Assembly: GCA_934047225.1 (NCBI GenBank) | Contig: OW204004.1 | Span: 7,072,401-7,136,400, forward strand | Length of the DNA stretch: 64,000 bases | Direction: 5' to 3' | Origin: Ypsolopha sequella | Lineage: Eukaryota > Arthropoda > Insecta > Lepidoptera > Ypsolophidae | Shown here: one piece after another, positions 34,001 to 49,000 of the stretch | How positions within the stretch are numbered: the stretch's first letter is position 1 | Layout: the number at the start of each line of letters is the position of its first letter | The notes under the pieces: model-generated | Seen by the model: the letters and a program-made list of their open reading frames with translations, nothing else | Told to the model about the DNA's origin: nothing | Databases searched by the model: none | Made by a program: the position numbers and the translations under genes

Positions 34001-37000
34001 AAAACTCGCATGTTCGGTCTCCGAACGCTGCCAGCTCGGCCTTCGGCCTCACTGGCGCGTTCTCCGTCCTCACATGCTCGTTTTTCGGCCTCGCTATAAA
34101 GACACTTGTAGGCTCGGCCTTCGGCCTCGCCGGGATCCTTTAAGCGAAATGTTTCCTCTGACAGCTGTCAAGTGTCCAAACTGTCAACGGTCGAAATGTG
34201 CTTGAACCAATTCAACGTAGTCGAATCCCGCTAAGCCCAATCTCAAAGGTTTGGGAGATATGTCCAAGTGAAACAGTATTGTAATGCCCCCGGGGTAATG
34301 TGAACTCGGCCTCATGAACTCACATACTCGGCCTTCGGCCTCGTATGTTCGTTCATTGGCCTCGCTTATACTCGGTTCGGCCTTCGGCCTCACAGGCTCG
34401 GCCTCCGGCCTCGTAGGAATCGTCCTCCGGGGTCGGCCTTCGGCCTCCCTAGAATGACATCAGATATGACTCTGGTAGCCGCGGTATCGGCCGCGGTATA
34501 TGAAAGACACTTGAAGGCTCGGCCTTCGGCCTCGCCATTAGATCCGAAAAAATGTCCAATCCATTTTTTTTCGAAAAAGTATCAAAATACCTGTCGGTTG
34601 TCAAAAAGTGTCAAATTTGACAGTGGATTCGTAATCAGCGACTCCACTTGCTCCTGGATACCGAGTTTCAAGCGAATCGGAGCACTTTTTTGGACATGTC
34701 AAAAAAATGTCAAAACCTGTCAAATGTCAAATTTTTTTTATGCGGTCGGGTAGCGCTTGGCAAACCAATCACTAAAGTCGAAACCGCAACTCGCTAGGAC
34801 TTACGGTTCGGGAGATATGGCCGATCAAAGTTTTAGCAAAAAAAAATTTTTTTTTCGTTTTTTTTTTTTTTTTCATTTTCAGCTAGAGCTCGCCGAGCCC
34901 TTTTCTTAGAGTACCATGAACATGGGTCTAGCTCCAGCCGTTTGGGAGATACGGGCCGTTAAAGTTTTGACACCGGGGGGGGGCTAGATCTCGGCGAGAC
35001 CTTTTCTTAGACACCCATCAACATGGGTCTAACTCAAGCCGTCTCGAAGATACGGGCCGTTAAAGTTTTGACATTTGAAAAAAAAAAAAAACTTTTTTGT
35101 CACCCTATGGTCCGACCCCTAGGGATGTACCACCTTCCGTTCCGAAGATATGGCCAAAACAATTTTTTTTTGTAACAAATTTTAGAAAAAAAAAAAAATT
35201 CCCATCCCTAGTGACCGGGGACATCCCTAGGAACTGCGCCCGCTCGCGCTTCGCGCTCGCGGGCTTGTTCCGGCGAACTTTCTGTTAAAAATGTCAAAAA
35301 TTTCAATTTTTCCCATCCCTAGCGCCCAGGTACATCACTACGAACTTCGCCCGCTCGCGCTTCGCGCTCGCGTGCTCGTTCGTAGGCTCGCCCTTCGGGC
35401 TCGCCTACTCACTCGCAAAACTCCCATACAAAATCCCATATAACGACCCGCCTCACTAAAATGTCAAAAACCCATGTCAAATGTCAAAAAATGTCAAATG
35501 TCGAGGTTTTTCCCCACTCAGTATTAGACACCCAACATTCCATACATACATCACTACCACCCCAAACGACTCCTTCCAACTAAACTACCATGTCAATGAG
35601 TCAGTGAGTCAGTTACCGTTTTGTAGCTTTATATATAGTCAAATCAAAATATATATATCACATTCTACATCTTGCCAAAAGTTTCATTAAGAAAACGCAA
35701 TTCAAGTGCGAAAAATATACTCACGCTTGTCTTCCAAAGCGGTAGGCAGAGACTTCAGATTTTTTTCTGCTATGATCCTGACACACCTTTTTCGCTTTTT
35801 CCACATCATCAATGTAGTTACGCAAAATCGTATATTCCGGCTACCAACTTTTAACTTTGCCCTTCTTCAGTATGGTGCTAATGTAAGGTCGACGCATAAA
35901 TGTATATATATGCCCAATCAAAATTTAGAACTGACAAAGGTTGTATCATCGCCTGTGTCTGCACGTGAACGTGTTTTGAGAAATGTTTATTAATTGACGG
36001 TAGTTTTACTAGTGAATTTGTGTTCTCGTGTTTAACTGAAATATTGAACAGGTGAATTTTGAAAATAAAAACCATTATATAATGTGTTTATGTGTTTGTG
36101 TTTATTCTTATTGCACACAGAAAACTTAATTCTAAATTATATAATAAAAGTTATGTACAATGGCGTGCTTATCTCAATATGAGATTTCTTCCAGCAAACC
36201 AAGGGTGATAAGGATATTTGAAATAAATAAGATATTCATATTGTGCACGATAATACTTATACAGAAACAAGATTAAATTAATAGTAGATACATAATTTGT
36301 TAAAAATAATAACAAATAATAATAGTATAAATAAATATAACAATACATATTCACTAAATAAATACACAATAAATGATATATATACATATACCTACACGAT
36401 AGGTTGTCGAAGATAGTGCTCTTTTATTTTCCTTTTGAATACACCAATGGAGGGGCTATCCCTGATAGTGTGAGGAAGGGAGTTCCACAGTAATGTCTAC
36501 CTGTCTTTCTTTCTAGGCATAACTAAAAAAAAGTTGCACTCGTTGTTGCGCGCTATATATATGCGGCGTCTTTTATTTTGTTATTTAAGGCTATCGTTGT
36601 CTATAACCATAACTTTAATTAAGTATATAAGCTAAATATGAATCACGTGAGGTTCGAACAGTGAGAGAAGGGGTCGGAAAAACATCATGTTTAATCACGA
36701 TGGGGGGCGCCCGAGTGGCGTGCACAGAACTTTTTGCAGGAAAAGCAAACAATTGGTCAAGAACAACAATAAAAAAAATATGAAAAATTTTTAATACCAC
36801 TTTGAAAAAAAAATATTGTATGAAGCCAGGGTAGACAATGTCTACCCTAGAGTGAAAATTTCCTATACAAACTTTTTTTTTTCAAAGTGATATTTAAATT
36901 TTTTCATATTTTTTTTATTGTTATACTTGACCAATTGCTTGCTTTTCCGGCAAAAAGTTCCGTGCACGCCACTGGGGGCGGATAACCCATATTTTCAATT

Positions 37001-40000
37001 AAAAAAATGCACCTGGAGGATGGGTAGCCGTAAACCTCACGACGTATCACCAATAGGGAGGAGGGATATAAAAGTGGCATACGAACCTCACGTGGTTATA
37101 GGACGGCTCCTTAAGGAACTGTGTGTTTCCTAAATATAAAACAGATTACAAAATTAAAGTTACAAAAACATTGTGGACGACTTCCGAACAGACTGTTATT
37201 CAAGGGAAATTATCTATTAAGGCGCTACGCAAAAAAAATTTACACTTTTAGAACGTTTATATCTACTTCGGTAAATAATGTATAATTTTGATAAAGTAGT
37301 ATATTATTATTGGAATCTTTCTCTAGGGATCTGTTAAAACAGAAACACGATTGGAGAATTTTGGCTCGATAGAAGTATTTATTGAAATGATTCTCCTGGT
37401 TTGACAATTAAGAATGACATAAATGGACTGCAATTTTAATTAAGTAGATGGGTTTTAACAGTATCTAGCACCTGGTTAAACGAAATTTTGATAGCATTAT
37501 TAGTACATTTTATATTAATAAAATACCGACTTTTTGCTACTTTTCCACGAATCCGCCCCTCTCGCACTGAGGGTTTTTTTGCATATGGAGTAACAGGGAC
37601 GCTAAAACTTTTACATATCGCCTTAAGGAAATCTTTTTCCCCAGGGAATGCATTACCTCCATGGCACTGACATCAAATCCCATGGAGCGCTCAAGTCCAG
37701 CAACTGTGTGGTAGACTCTCGCTTTGTGCTGAAGATCACGGACTTTGGGCTTCACGCGTTGAGGACTCCGGAAAAAGACACGGGAGCACATAGTTATTGG
37801 ACTCGTAAGTATTAGGTCTTTACATATGAAATTGCCGTTTTCTATTGAGATTTTGAAGGATACTCAATTTTCAATACTAACATTTTTGCATTTTTTTAAG
37901 GAATGACAAATCCAAATTATATAATTTCTTTTGTGAAAGTATGAGATAACATTAACCTAACAGCAACATTAATTAAATTGTTGAATAGTGTCACATGTAA
38001 AAAATTATTAAGAAGCTTATCATGGAAATGGATGGCATTTAAGACGAACTGTTTTTGAAATTTTAATTTTGGTTTTTAAACTGACAATAAAAACAAAATT
38101 TAATTCGAAGATTTAAAAACCTTAAAATCAACTTTCAAACAAAAAACAAATAATGGAAATAGCAATTAAATTACAGAAAATATGAACTTTTGAATCTGTC
38201 AGAAAATTTCCGCAATTTCATATGTAAATACCTATTATATGGAATTTTTTTTATGTTGGCAGAGTAAGCGTCGTGTTTCTGATTATCTTCACAATAAAAA
38301 GTTCTTCAGTATGTTGCTAATTTGTTTGGCATACCTTTTAGGTCGACCTGGCCCGGTCGTGCTTTACCTTTCACTTGTGCAACATAAATGTCTTTCGTCA
38401 CTCTATTTTCATTCATCCTCTATAGGCATAAATGTATATACATGCCCAATCGAAATTTAGAACTGACAAAGGTTGTATCATCGCTTGTGTCTGCACGTGA
38501 ACGTGTTTTGAGAACTGTTTTTGAAATTTTTATTTTGGTTTTTAAACTGACAATAAAAACAAAATTTAATACGAAGATGTAAAAACTTTGAAATCAACTT
38601 TCAAACAAAAAACAAATAATGGAAATAATTTATAAATAAATATGAACTTTTGAATCTGTCAGAAAATTTCGGCAATTTCATATGTAAATACCTATTATAT
38701 GGAAATATTTTTTTTATGTTGGCAGAGTAAGCGTCGTGTTTCTGATTATCTTCACAATAAAAAGTTACTTCGTTACTTGTCATAAAATATACTTATAAAA
38801 TATCTGCTGTATCCATAGACAAATTATTATAAACAATAAATGTCTGTGGCTGTTTCGTAGGAAAGTTTAATAACTATCGGAATAAAAAAGTATGGAATAC
38901 TTGATTCAAGGTGATTATATATTTTTTTAAATCAAGCCTTGACTTACTGTACTTTATTTTCTATCAGGATAAATTAGCTCAAAAAGGGGTTCTTAGGAAT
39001 ATCCAGTTAAGTTCAAAAATATGGCAAATCCAATCATTTTAAAGGTACTACATACACATAAAACGTAAACGGCTTTTTGTGAAAAATCGAAATATGACAT
39101 AAAGGCCGACCCAAAATTTGATCACATGAAATTATTTTGATTTTTTGCAAAAAAGCAAATTAAATATGAAATTTTCACGAAAAGTGCGATTATAATAGTT
39201 AGGGAGTCTTTCAATAAAAAGTCAAAATTAGGTTCGACGACAAGCGAAGTGAATCAGAACGAAGAGGAACGTGTTTAGTTTACATATAAATACATTTTAG
39301 AAGACGAGCGAAGCGGAGCGGAGCGTGGTGACTTAATTTTGTATTATCGCGAAATGACACTGTGTTTAATCTATTATTCAGTTTTTCATGAAAACGCTCG
39401 TTTTTTAATATATTCCCATGAGTCTGTAGAAACAGGATTCACGCAAGCAAATCTGCGGGGCATCTGCTAGTAATATCATAAAAAAACTGATTTTTACACA
39501 ATATTAGACGCATTGTTATTGTTTTTATAATAATTATTATTCATTGTAATCTTATTAAAAAATTTAAGAACCAATACTTAAACGCATTAACAGAACAGAA
39601 CAAAAACGTCATTATGTATCGTTTACTCGGTAGAAAACAATAACAAAGTCCTCGAAAATCAAGAAAATTCAAATTTGGTCCGTTTCTATTTTTAGCCCCA
39701 CAAATTTTATTTTTTAAACTCTCTGCTAAGCTTTAACGACTAAAATATAGCAAATATCCGATATCATTTTACTTCGCAGCAGTACATGCGGGCATTTCAA
39801 AATATACATCTTTTTCAAAATTGTAGTTTAACTTTTTAATTAGTTTTTCATAAAGAGTGGCCTTGTCAATTTATGGATAATCCAGAATCCCTTAAAATAA
39901 AATTAATTTTAATTATTAAACTATTTGTCGAAAATAAAATGATCATTAGTATATAAGATTTTAAACTGTAAAACGTTTAAATGATTAGTTTAACTGATGT

Positions 40001-43000
40001 TCTTTTACTAGATGTTGATAATCGAACTTTTTTTGTTATTAATAATCAAATTCTAAGGACATATTTTATTACTATTTCAGAATTTCTTATGTATTTATTA
40101 TTAATTACTACCAAATATTTATTTATAAATCTAAAATTCATATATTTAAAATAAAAATTAACCCCCTTACTTAGCGGTGTTATTTCTGGTAGATAGCTTC
40201 AAGAACGTTGATGTAATATCATCAAGCCACGAGTATTCAGAAACCTAAGTTAGCTAGTAATAACAAGACCTGTAAATCAGGTCTTACAAGAGCTCGATTT
40301 TCGGTTCCATTAAAAACACTGGCTATCCCATTATAACATTGTTTACTACATTATACATTTGCATATTGCTCTTATAAAAGTTGTACTTTGGCCGTTATAA
40401 TTATTTCTTAATACTTTGTAACAAATACAGAGAATCGTCCATTAAGAGCCATTTTACGTTGCAGAAAATCACCAATTCAACAAATAATCAAAAAAATTAT
40501 GCCAGCGGAATATTTATGATTATTTTTATTTGCAAAGCTCTCTTTGGAAATTTTCTCGCCAAAATGCGAAAAACTACAAAAAAAGACCATGAAAAACAAA
40601 ACGAATATTTTTTAAACAAATCAATAAAATAAAATATTTTTATTTCAGACAATCAAAATGATTAAAATCTGTTTTCACACACAATTGGCTTTAACTCAAA
40701 TAATAAAAATTTAAACTATTTTTAAAATAAATATATTATGGAACGTCAAAAACTTAAAAACAAAAATAATCACTTATTTTTCTAAGAACTTGTTTTTGCG
40801 TGTATTTGAGTTTATTGTAAAGTATTTTTTTCTAATTGGACTTTATTATTTAGTAATAACATAAAACCATATTATTCTACCTATACTCTTTGTATTATGC
40901 ACCTGCGCAAAACAAATAAATGTCAGGAAAGTAAAAAATTATGTCAATCTTCGATGTCGTCACAACATGTCATATATGACCCTAATCTTTTTTTTTTCAT
41001 CTGTAGGTTTGCTCTGGACAGCCCCAGAACTGCTCCGGATGCCCGAAGTACCGCAAGAAGGTACCCAGAAAGGAGACGTCTACTCTTTCGGGATCATCAT
41101 GCATGAGATAGTGAATAGACAAGGTGCCTTCTGGCTCGGACCTGGGATCGAAATGCCGCCTAAAGGTGAGTGATGGATGATATTATCCCTTCAAGGTCGG
41201 CTGTTCAGTCAAGGCAAGGGTATTCGGAGAAATAGGTCCTGCTCGAACCGCAGTTGATTGGCTATCCCCCCCACTGGAAGCGGGCCGATCAGAAATCTCG
41301 CGATTTCAAGGTGTTTTTATTTATTATTTTGGAATTAGCAGGATGTGTTTTTAATATAGCGGCCGTTTTAAGTCTCATTTTGTACGCCGTTTATTTTGGT
41401 GTAAGTATTATTGCCAAAATATTTAAATCATATTTTAGACCTATCTTTGCAATTTTTTTGGATGCAGAGAAATGTAAGTAATCGCATATTGAACGGTAGA
41501 AAGTGAAATATGACATACATTTTTTTTTCAAAATATAATATGATTTCGAAAAAAGACAAAATCGAGAGAAGCCCGCCTTAAGTAATGATTACCTGAGAAA
41601 CTGATGGTATAGAGCTCATGCTGGGCTCAACTGCGGGTGAAGGAACCACGGATCTTACTCGCAAAACCCCCCGAAGTTTTTCCTGTCTCCTCTCCAACAG
41701 GCACAACCACCAATTACAGCCCTTATACAAAACAGACTGGTGATGAGCAGTGGCGTTACTAATGCTAGAAATAAGTAAATTTTGGTATTTTTAGGAATTA
41801 AAGGATAAAAAAAAACCAAATGAGATTTATTCGTCACAAACCAACAAACGGATAATTCTTTAAAATAAAAGTAACTTTAAATACTAAACATACAAAAACA
41901 ATTAAATATTATCAAACTATAAAATATGACGAAAAGGCAGACTCAGCATCAGCCGAGCAGCAACACAGCGCTGGTTTTCGGCCTGTCCCTGTACATGCAC
42001 TAAACATTAAAAATGAAAAATCTAATAATTATAAAGCAGCATTTAAAAGCGGTTTAGCAGCCAGATTGTGAAAAAACCGCTTTTTTCTAATTATTCGAAA
42101 CAGAACACTATATTCAAAATTTGGTCAATAGTTCTTCAACAACCTTATTTTGTATGCTGCCATAGAAAAGTTTCCATTGGTTTCTGTAAATCATAATTAC
42201 GCTTATTGAAACAAAATAATACTTAAATAACACATTCGACTGATGACGGCCCCATACCGAGGGCCGATATATATCGAGTTATAATCTTTTTTAAATTGTT
42301 TTAATAGTAATAAATAATCAACAGCTCATAAAAGTTAAATAACATTAAAAACATAACTATAAAATAAAACTTGCCTAATACAAAACGCAAACCTTAATTC
42401 CTTATAAAACCTTTACCTAATAAAAATTAACTAAACTGAATAAAAAATCCTATCTAGAGCGCACTGTCATGTGGTAGGGTACCTAGAAGGGCACATCGAT
42501 GCGTATTTACCCTTCAAGGTCCCTCTCTTTCCATCGCGTAACTCTATCCCTTTTTCATCATCTGAGTGGTTCGCGCCAGGGCGGGCCACCGATGTTTTTA
42601 GCCTTGGCAAAGTGGAACAGTCCTGACATTGGATACAAACTTTCAAGGGTTCATGTAGGCTCATGAATGACAGTTTAATTAAATTCCAGCCATCATTGAT
42701 TCAGGATATGATTTCGGAGAACTTCTCTGGGGAAATAGCATGGCTGTTAATTGCTACAAAACTAATTTAATACCCTTCCTAATTGGTTTCAAGTACCTAC
42801 CCGTTTGTGACCCTGTAGGTGGGTTTCGGTATCTCAGGAATGGAACGGAAACTTGGAATTAAACTTTAGGTCACTTTGCGTGGATTTCCGTGACGGAGAT
42901 TGAAGCTTACTTTTTAAGAGTAAGGTCACGCTTGCATTAATCACTGTTACTCCATGCGGAAATACCCGCAGTGAGAGAGGGGTGGATTCTGGAAAAAAGT

Positions 43001-46000
43001 CAAAATCACAACTATTTTCAATAATTTTATTACAAAAAAAACTAAATGTTATATAAATATATGTTCGTTTCAGAGTTTTGTAAAGTTTATACAGATTTTA
43101 GTCCAAAAATAATAAGTCTAGGTTTTTGATTAAAAATCTTAAACCTAGACATGAAAACTTTTTTTAGCCATCTCGGTTTTTTATTTCTCAATATTGTAAT
43201 GCTTTCTGAAGATTCTCTTTCGATAAGAGTATGCATTATATTCTTGGCAGAAGTTTTTTTTTGTACATGTATTAGGTATTGCTAGATTTATCAAAACAAG
43301 GAAGAATAAATTATGGTTTTGCGGAAGCTATCCTCTTAAGGGTCGGTGTTCCTTGGAATAAGTCCTGCTCTAACGCTTTTGTTTTTTACTATCTTTCTCG
43401 CTCTAATCAACAACCTTGCACTCAAAACTTTAGTTATTTTAACTTTTTTACAAAATTTCAATAGGGGAGAGAAGTTATAAATCATATCAAGAAACTGGTT
43501 TTTATCATGTTTTTGACGTTTTGCTATGATTCTGAAATATGTTTTGTCTTTGTCATGTTTTTAATTAAATCGCAATAGTGAAAATGCAGTTATTATATTC
43601 CAAATTCCTGTTTTTTTTCTGATATCACTATAAAATTTTGCAGCAATTTTTTATGATCTTATCCTTCATCTTATACCCATAGAGTAAAAAGTGGCATTTA
43701 TTTTGTTAAAACATTTCAATATTTTTTATCATCTAAATGCCGAACCCTGTTTTTACCCGATAAATGGACTCCAACCTTCACATGACCGCATACCAAATTA
43801 AAACTCTGTAGAAACTAACTGTTTTATTTTTAGCAGAAACGAAAGTTATTTCTTGAAAAACAAAATGTTACTGTAGCTCAGTCTTCAGCTTTGCAGATCC
43901 TTAATTTAATTTTAATTTTGTGTACTTGACCAAGCAGAAACTTTTAAGAACTTGTTTAAGTTTAAACGAGATAAAAACAGGGCATGTCAACGTCACCAAG
44001 ACCTAACCTAAAATAAATTTAAATCCATTATCCAGGGTAATTTCTCAGCGTTACTCAAACTTCTATGTTTTTTTCTTTTCTTTCCAGACAACCTTTAAAA
44101 AAACTGCTTCAAGCTAAGAACAATAAGCTTCCAGTAACTGTTAACGTTCTTTCAATAGTGAAGATATTACCAAAGATTTCAAAAGTTTAGATGAGACCTG
44201 GCACCTAAAATTTATTGCATAGTTTTTGAATGTGTGCGTTAACATAATGCTGACGCGCGCACAATATGAGTGCGCAATCTGTCTACCTACGGTCAGCAAA
44301 CTGACCAGACTACTAAAGTCGTAAAAATTCAAAACTTTAAGTGTACTTAAGGCGTCGAACTATCACTGTGTTCAGATGAGCACTGATTCCAAACGTGTGA
44401 GCGTCACCCATTTAAAGGTGGAAACATTTTGGTGCTGTCATATTACAGTAAGGGCTTATCTTTACTTTTGAAATCTTTGGATATTACTTGTAAATGAAGC
44501 AACAAGAACATACATAATTCATTTAGTTTCTAACGCAAGGTTACCGTGTTGTTCAATTAATATTAATAGTGGCTCGCAGCTTCAGAAGTTGTGCTTAACT
44601 CAATCCATTTGGGTACTAGATGAGCATGAAACATATTATCGTTATGGCATAAATTCCCGAGGGGGTTTCAGAGGTGTTCCCAAGTCTGAACTGTGAAAGG
44701 CAAGTCAGATACCACATTATTACCCCACAAACGAGCCTATCAGTGTACTTCGGACACAAATGGACTAACAGCTTAAGAGGATAGCATATCCTAGCAACTT
44801 TTTTTATTACTCGTCCAGCACAATAAGTCTAATGGCAAAGATCTTATTTGCTTTCCATAGAGCCGAGTATATGTTGGCTCTTTGGCCTTTTTTTCTTGGA
44901 CGCGTAATACTAGTGATCACACAGTGAAACAACAAATTGGTGTGTTTTTAGCTAATACTGAAATATTTTTTAGGGAAAAAAATATTGGATTTAGGTAACA
45001 TTCCTTCATATTTCTATTGCCTATTTTATAAAAAAGAAATCAAGTTGATCTTTTAACGCGTTTATGAAACGAACGTTTGAAAACCAAAAAAAAGAGGGTG
45101 GAAAGCATTTTTTTTTTGACAAAAGTATAAATCCTAAAACATTGCTTATAGGGTGGAATCCCTCGATAAAAGATCGATAAATCAAATGTATTTTCTTCAA
45201 TATGAGGTGAAATCTAGTTTCTTCCAGTGAACCCTTGAGAATCTGGTGTTGTTGATGTTCTAGCGTCAGAAGTCCCGTTAATAATAATAATAATAAAATT
45301 CTTTATTGCACAAGATAAAAATTTCGTACATAGGCGAGCTTAATACTATTTAGTATTCTCTACCAGCTAACCTTTGGTAATTGGGAAGTTGTTGCGGGTA
45401 GTGCCATGATGTCAAAATATTATAGGGTACCGATTTAAATATATATATTACTCAAACACTAAGTAAATTATATTATACTACATGCTAATAAACATATACA
45501 GTAATTAATAGGAGATAACAACATTAAATGATAAACTACATATACCACTACATAAATAAATAAGTATAATGGATATATACTGAAGAGAATTTGTCTAAAA
45601 ACTTAAAACAGATAAAATATTTTAATTTTAAAATTTAAAACGTTAATGTGCTTTCATTTGTGCACAAACACAAATTAATGTGCATGGCGGAGATTGAACC
45701 CACGACCTCTGGTTTGGAAGCAAACGATCTATTACTCGACCACAGGGGCGGTCAGTGTTTTATAATTGGCTGGAAATAGATTTTTCCCTGAAAAGCTTCA
45801 AGTTTTTAAAGCCACTTCATGGCAGTGAGGGGCACGATCCCAGACTTAAATGTGTTATACATAAGCTGTATTTTTAAGGCCTTTATTATTTCCTGGGTTT
45901 TTGTTTAAATATACTGAAATAAATGTCTATAAATATTTTAATACTTGACAATTTATCCATCGCAAGGAGATACAAATTAACATTATATCATTGCGCTTTA

Positions 46001-49000
46001 TAGATACACAGAAAGAAAAGTAAATCTGCATATATTAGGTCTTTACATATGAAATTGCTGTTTTCTATAGAGAATTTAAAAGAGAATCAATTTTCAGTAT
46101 TAACATTTTTGCATATTTTTTAGGAATGACAAATCCAAATTATGTTATTTCTTTTGTGTATGAATGAGACAACATAAGCTGACAGCAACGTTAATTTAAT
46201 TTTTGAAAAGTGTTAGCTGTACAAAATTATTACGAATCTTATCATGGAAATGGATGGCATTTCGGACGAACTGTGTTATAGATTTAATTTTTATAATCGA
46301 ACTGAAAATAAGAACAAAATTTGATACGTAGATGTAAAACCTCGAAATTAACTTTCAAATAAAGAACAAATAATAGAAATAGCTATTGAATTACAGGAAT
46401 GATGAATTCTGTAAAGACCTATTATATAAGAATTTGTAAGTGCGAGTGAAATGGGTCCATTAATAGATAAATATTCGTCCAATTCTGTAAGAAAAAAGAG
46501 TTAAAGCCATTTCCATTCCCATTTTCTAAGTACACACGTAATACCATCAAATTGTTGAATGAATGAATGAATGAATGAATACACACTTTATTGTACACGG
46601 TCAAATAAAAAAAATTGAGTACAGAGTTTTGAACACACAATGTTGTACAAGGGCGGACTTATCACTTAAAGCGATTTCTTCCAGCCAACCTTTGGGTGGT
46701 GAAGAAAGTATTATTTTGCGCAATGTGGAGGGGGATACCAATTTACAAAATACATAAATAAAAGAAGAATCAAAACCAATAACGTGAATTAATATATAAT
46801 ATATTCCTATCCAACAAAACTTACACAATATAATTTTATGTTTGATATATATACATACATATCGTATACATACAAATAAATAAAAAAAATAACTACTTAA
46901 TATACTATATATAGAAATATCAATAGACTGAGTAATGAAGTGAGACTACCAACCTAAAGAAACTTCATGATGTGATTTTAAATTCTTTTTAAATATTGAA
47001 GTAACAAAATTCTTCTATTACAGATATAATAAGTGCTGTGAAAGTAAGCGGCCTTCGACCAAACACATCTTACCACAGCTCCTGCGAGTCTGATGATGCG
47101 TCCGAGCTGATGAGGAAGTGCTGGGCCGAAGACCCTTACGAGAGACCTGTCTTTGGGAATTTGAAGGGCGCAATTCGACGGTTAAACAAGTAAGTATAAA
47201 AATCTATAAAATAAATGTTTTAACATATATTGGATGTAAATGGACACAAATCTTTAATTGGAACCATGTAATCTACAAGTTCAAGTTTTTGTTTTCAAGT
47301 TAAAAGTGTTAAAGGCCCTTAATATCGCCAAATGGGTACTTTCTAAAGCCTACTCCTCTTTTATGGCCAAACTAAAAATATTGAAAAAATGTATTATGGA
47401 TTATCAACTCTAGGACAACATATGCAACATTTTTCTTTTTCGTACCACCAAAACTTCTATATGAAAAATTGTTTCAACTGAATGGTGTTTTTTTGGCTTG
47501 AATTTCCTACTGCTCCTAAGCGGCTTAGGTGATTTAATTAATTTATGCTTTGATAAATAGATAAACTTGATAGCTATAAATATAACATAGAATTATTCAA
47601 TCTAACAATGACGCCAATGTGAAAAGTATTATTTTCTCCTATTTTGCCCTTTCAAGGACGCAGCGAGCGTCGTAACAGCCACCACGTATTGTGTACTGAT
47701 TTGAACGTTATTTCAATGTCGTTTCCGTCTATATTCATACAGACAAACATCGAGCTGCTAATTTGGCGACGGTAATCGCCTTAATCAAGAAAAATTTTAT
47801 TACAAAAAATATCATTTCAATACACCGCCAAACTACAAGACAGTTCCTTTCATCTTTGCAAAAACTGGTTCTTCCAATCCTCGAAGGGAAGCCATAACCA
47901 TATCCTGGTATTAAGTATTATACCTATGATCTTCGCAGTTCGAACCATCATCTAAACCAGGGGTCACCAACGGGCGGCCCGGAAGATTGCAACCGTTGCA
48001 TGATAACTATGTTTGGTAGTAGGTACAGTTAGCGCGCGAGTTGAATGCAGACTTGCGCTATACAAATTATATAACGCAAGTGTGCATTCAACTCGCAGGA
48101 TAACTATACATATTCGTGTGAGCAGATATTTTTCATTCTGAAAATCTGAACCATCGAAAAAGCAAGCATTGTTCTCGTTCAACGGATGCACATTTAGACG
48201 CAAATCAATTCTGCACATTAAAAGTCATTGAAAGCCTTTGGAACCGGACCGGGACTTATAGCGAAAGTCAAAATCGTTATTTAAAAATCACTGTACTGGA
48301 ATGTTTGCGTCATATAAGATACTAGCCAAGTTTTGTCTATGGTTTGAGATCAATGACGACAGACGCTTGCTTGAAAATTATTTCCGAAAAAAATCAAACA
48401 TGTCGCGTATTGCGGAATTGTTTTTATGTAAGTGTTATCTATTTTATATTTAAATTATAAAATGAAATTGTTTACTAAAAATAGAATAGGAAAATACCTT
48501 GCGTGGCATCTAGGTGGTGTGGCATTTTAGAGATCATGATATCCTTTTATTTTGAACTTTTGGTCTCTAATTAAACAGTTTTAAAATTTGAACATATTAG
48601 TTTGCTCTCGTTTTTCATATTCAGGGTTGAAATTCAAATCAAAACAATAAAAAATTTTTGCCTCTCTCTTTATTGACCATAACTTGTTTTTTCCGAGTCG
48701 GTGCAGTGGAGTGAAAAGCATAATTTTTACCTCTAAAAAACATTTTGTTACTAGAACTATAGGCGTATAGTATTAATTGATTGGTAGGCGTATAAGCAAT
48801 ACCTACATAAAACGTAATATCTCGTGTAAATCTTTTAGTTTTCAAACCTATTTTAACAACTACTATGATAATTTTGGAGGTAACCTCATATATGAAAGTA
48901 GTCGCGTAAAGTCATTTACCCCGCAAGCTCCGATGAGTTTTACAACCGGTTTATAAATATCTTCCACCCTTATCACAGCTCCAAGCAGCAGACCAGGAAA

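Noticed and set aside
33780..34205. A 141-residue protein from the GC-rich hairpin array
   Set aside because: The frame only reflects the repeated CTCGGCCT words and is broken in the duplicate copy; no domain is visible.
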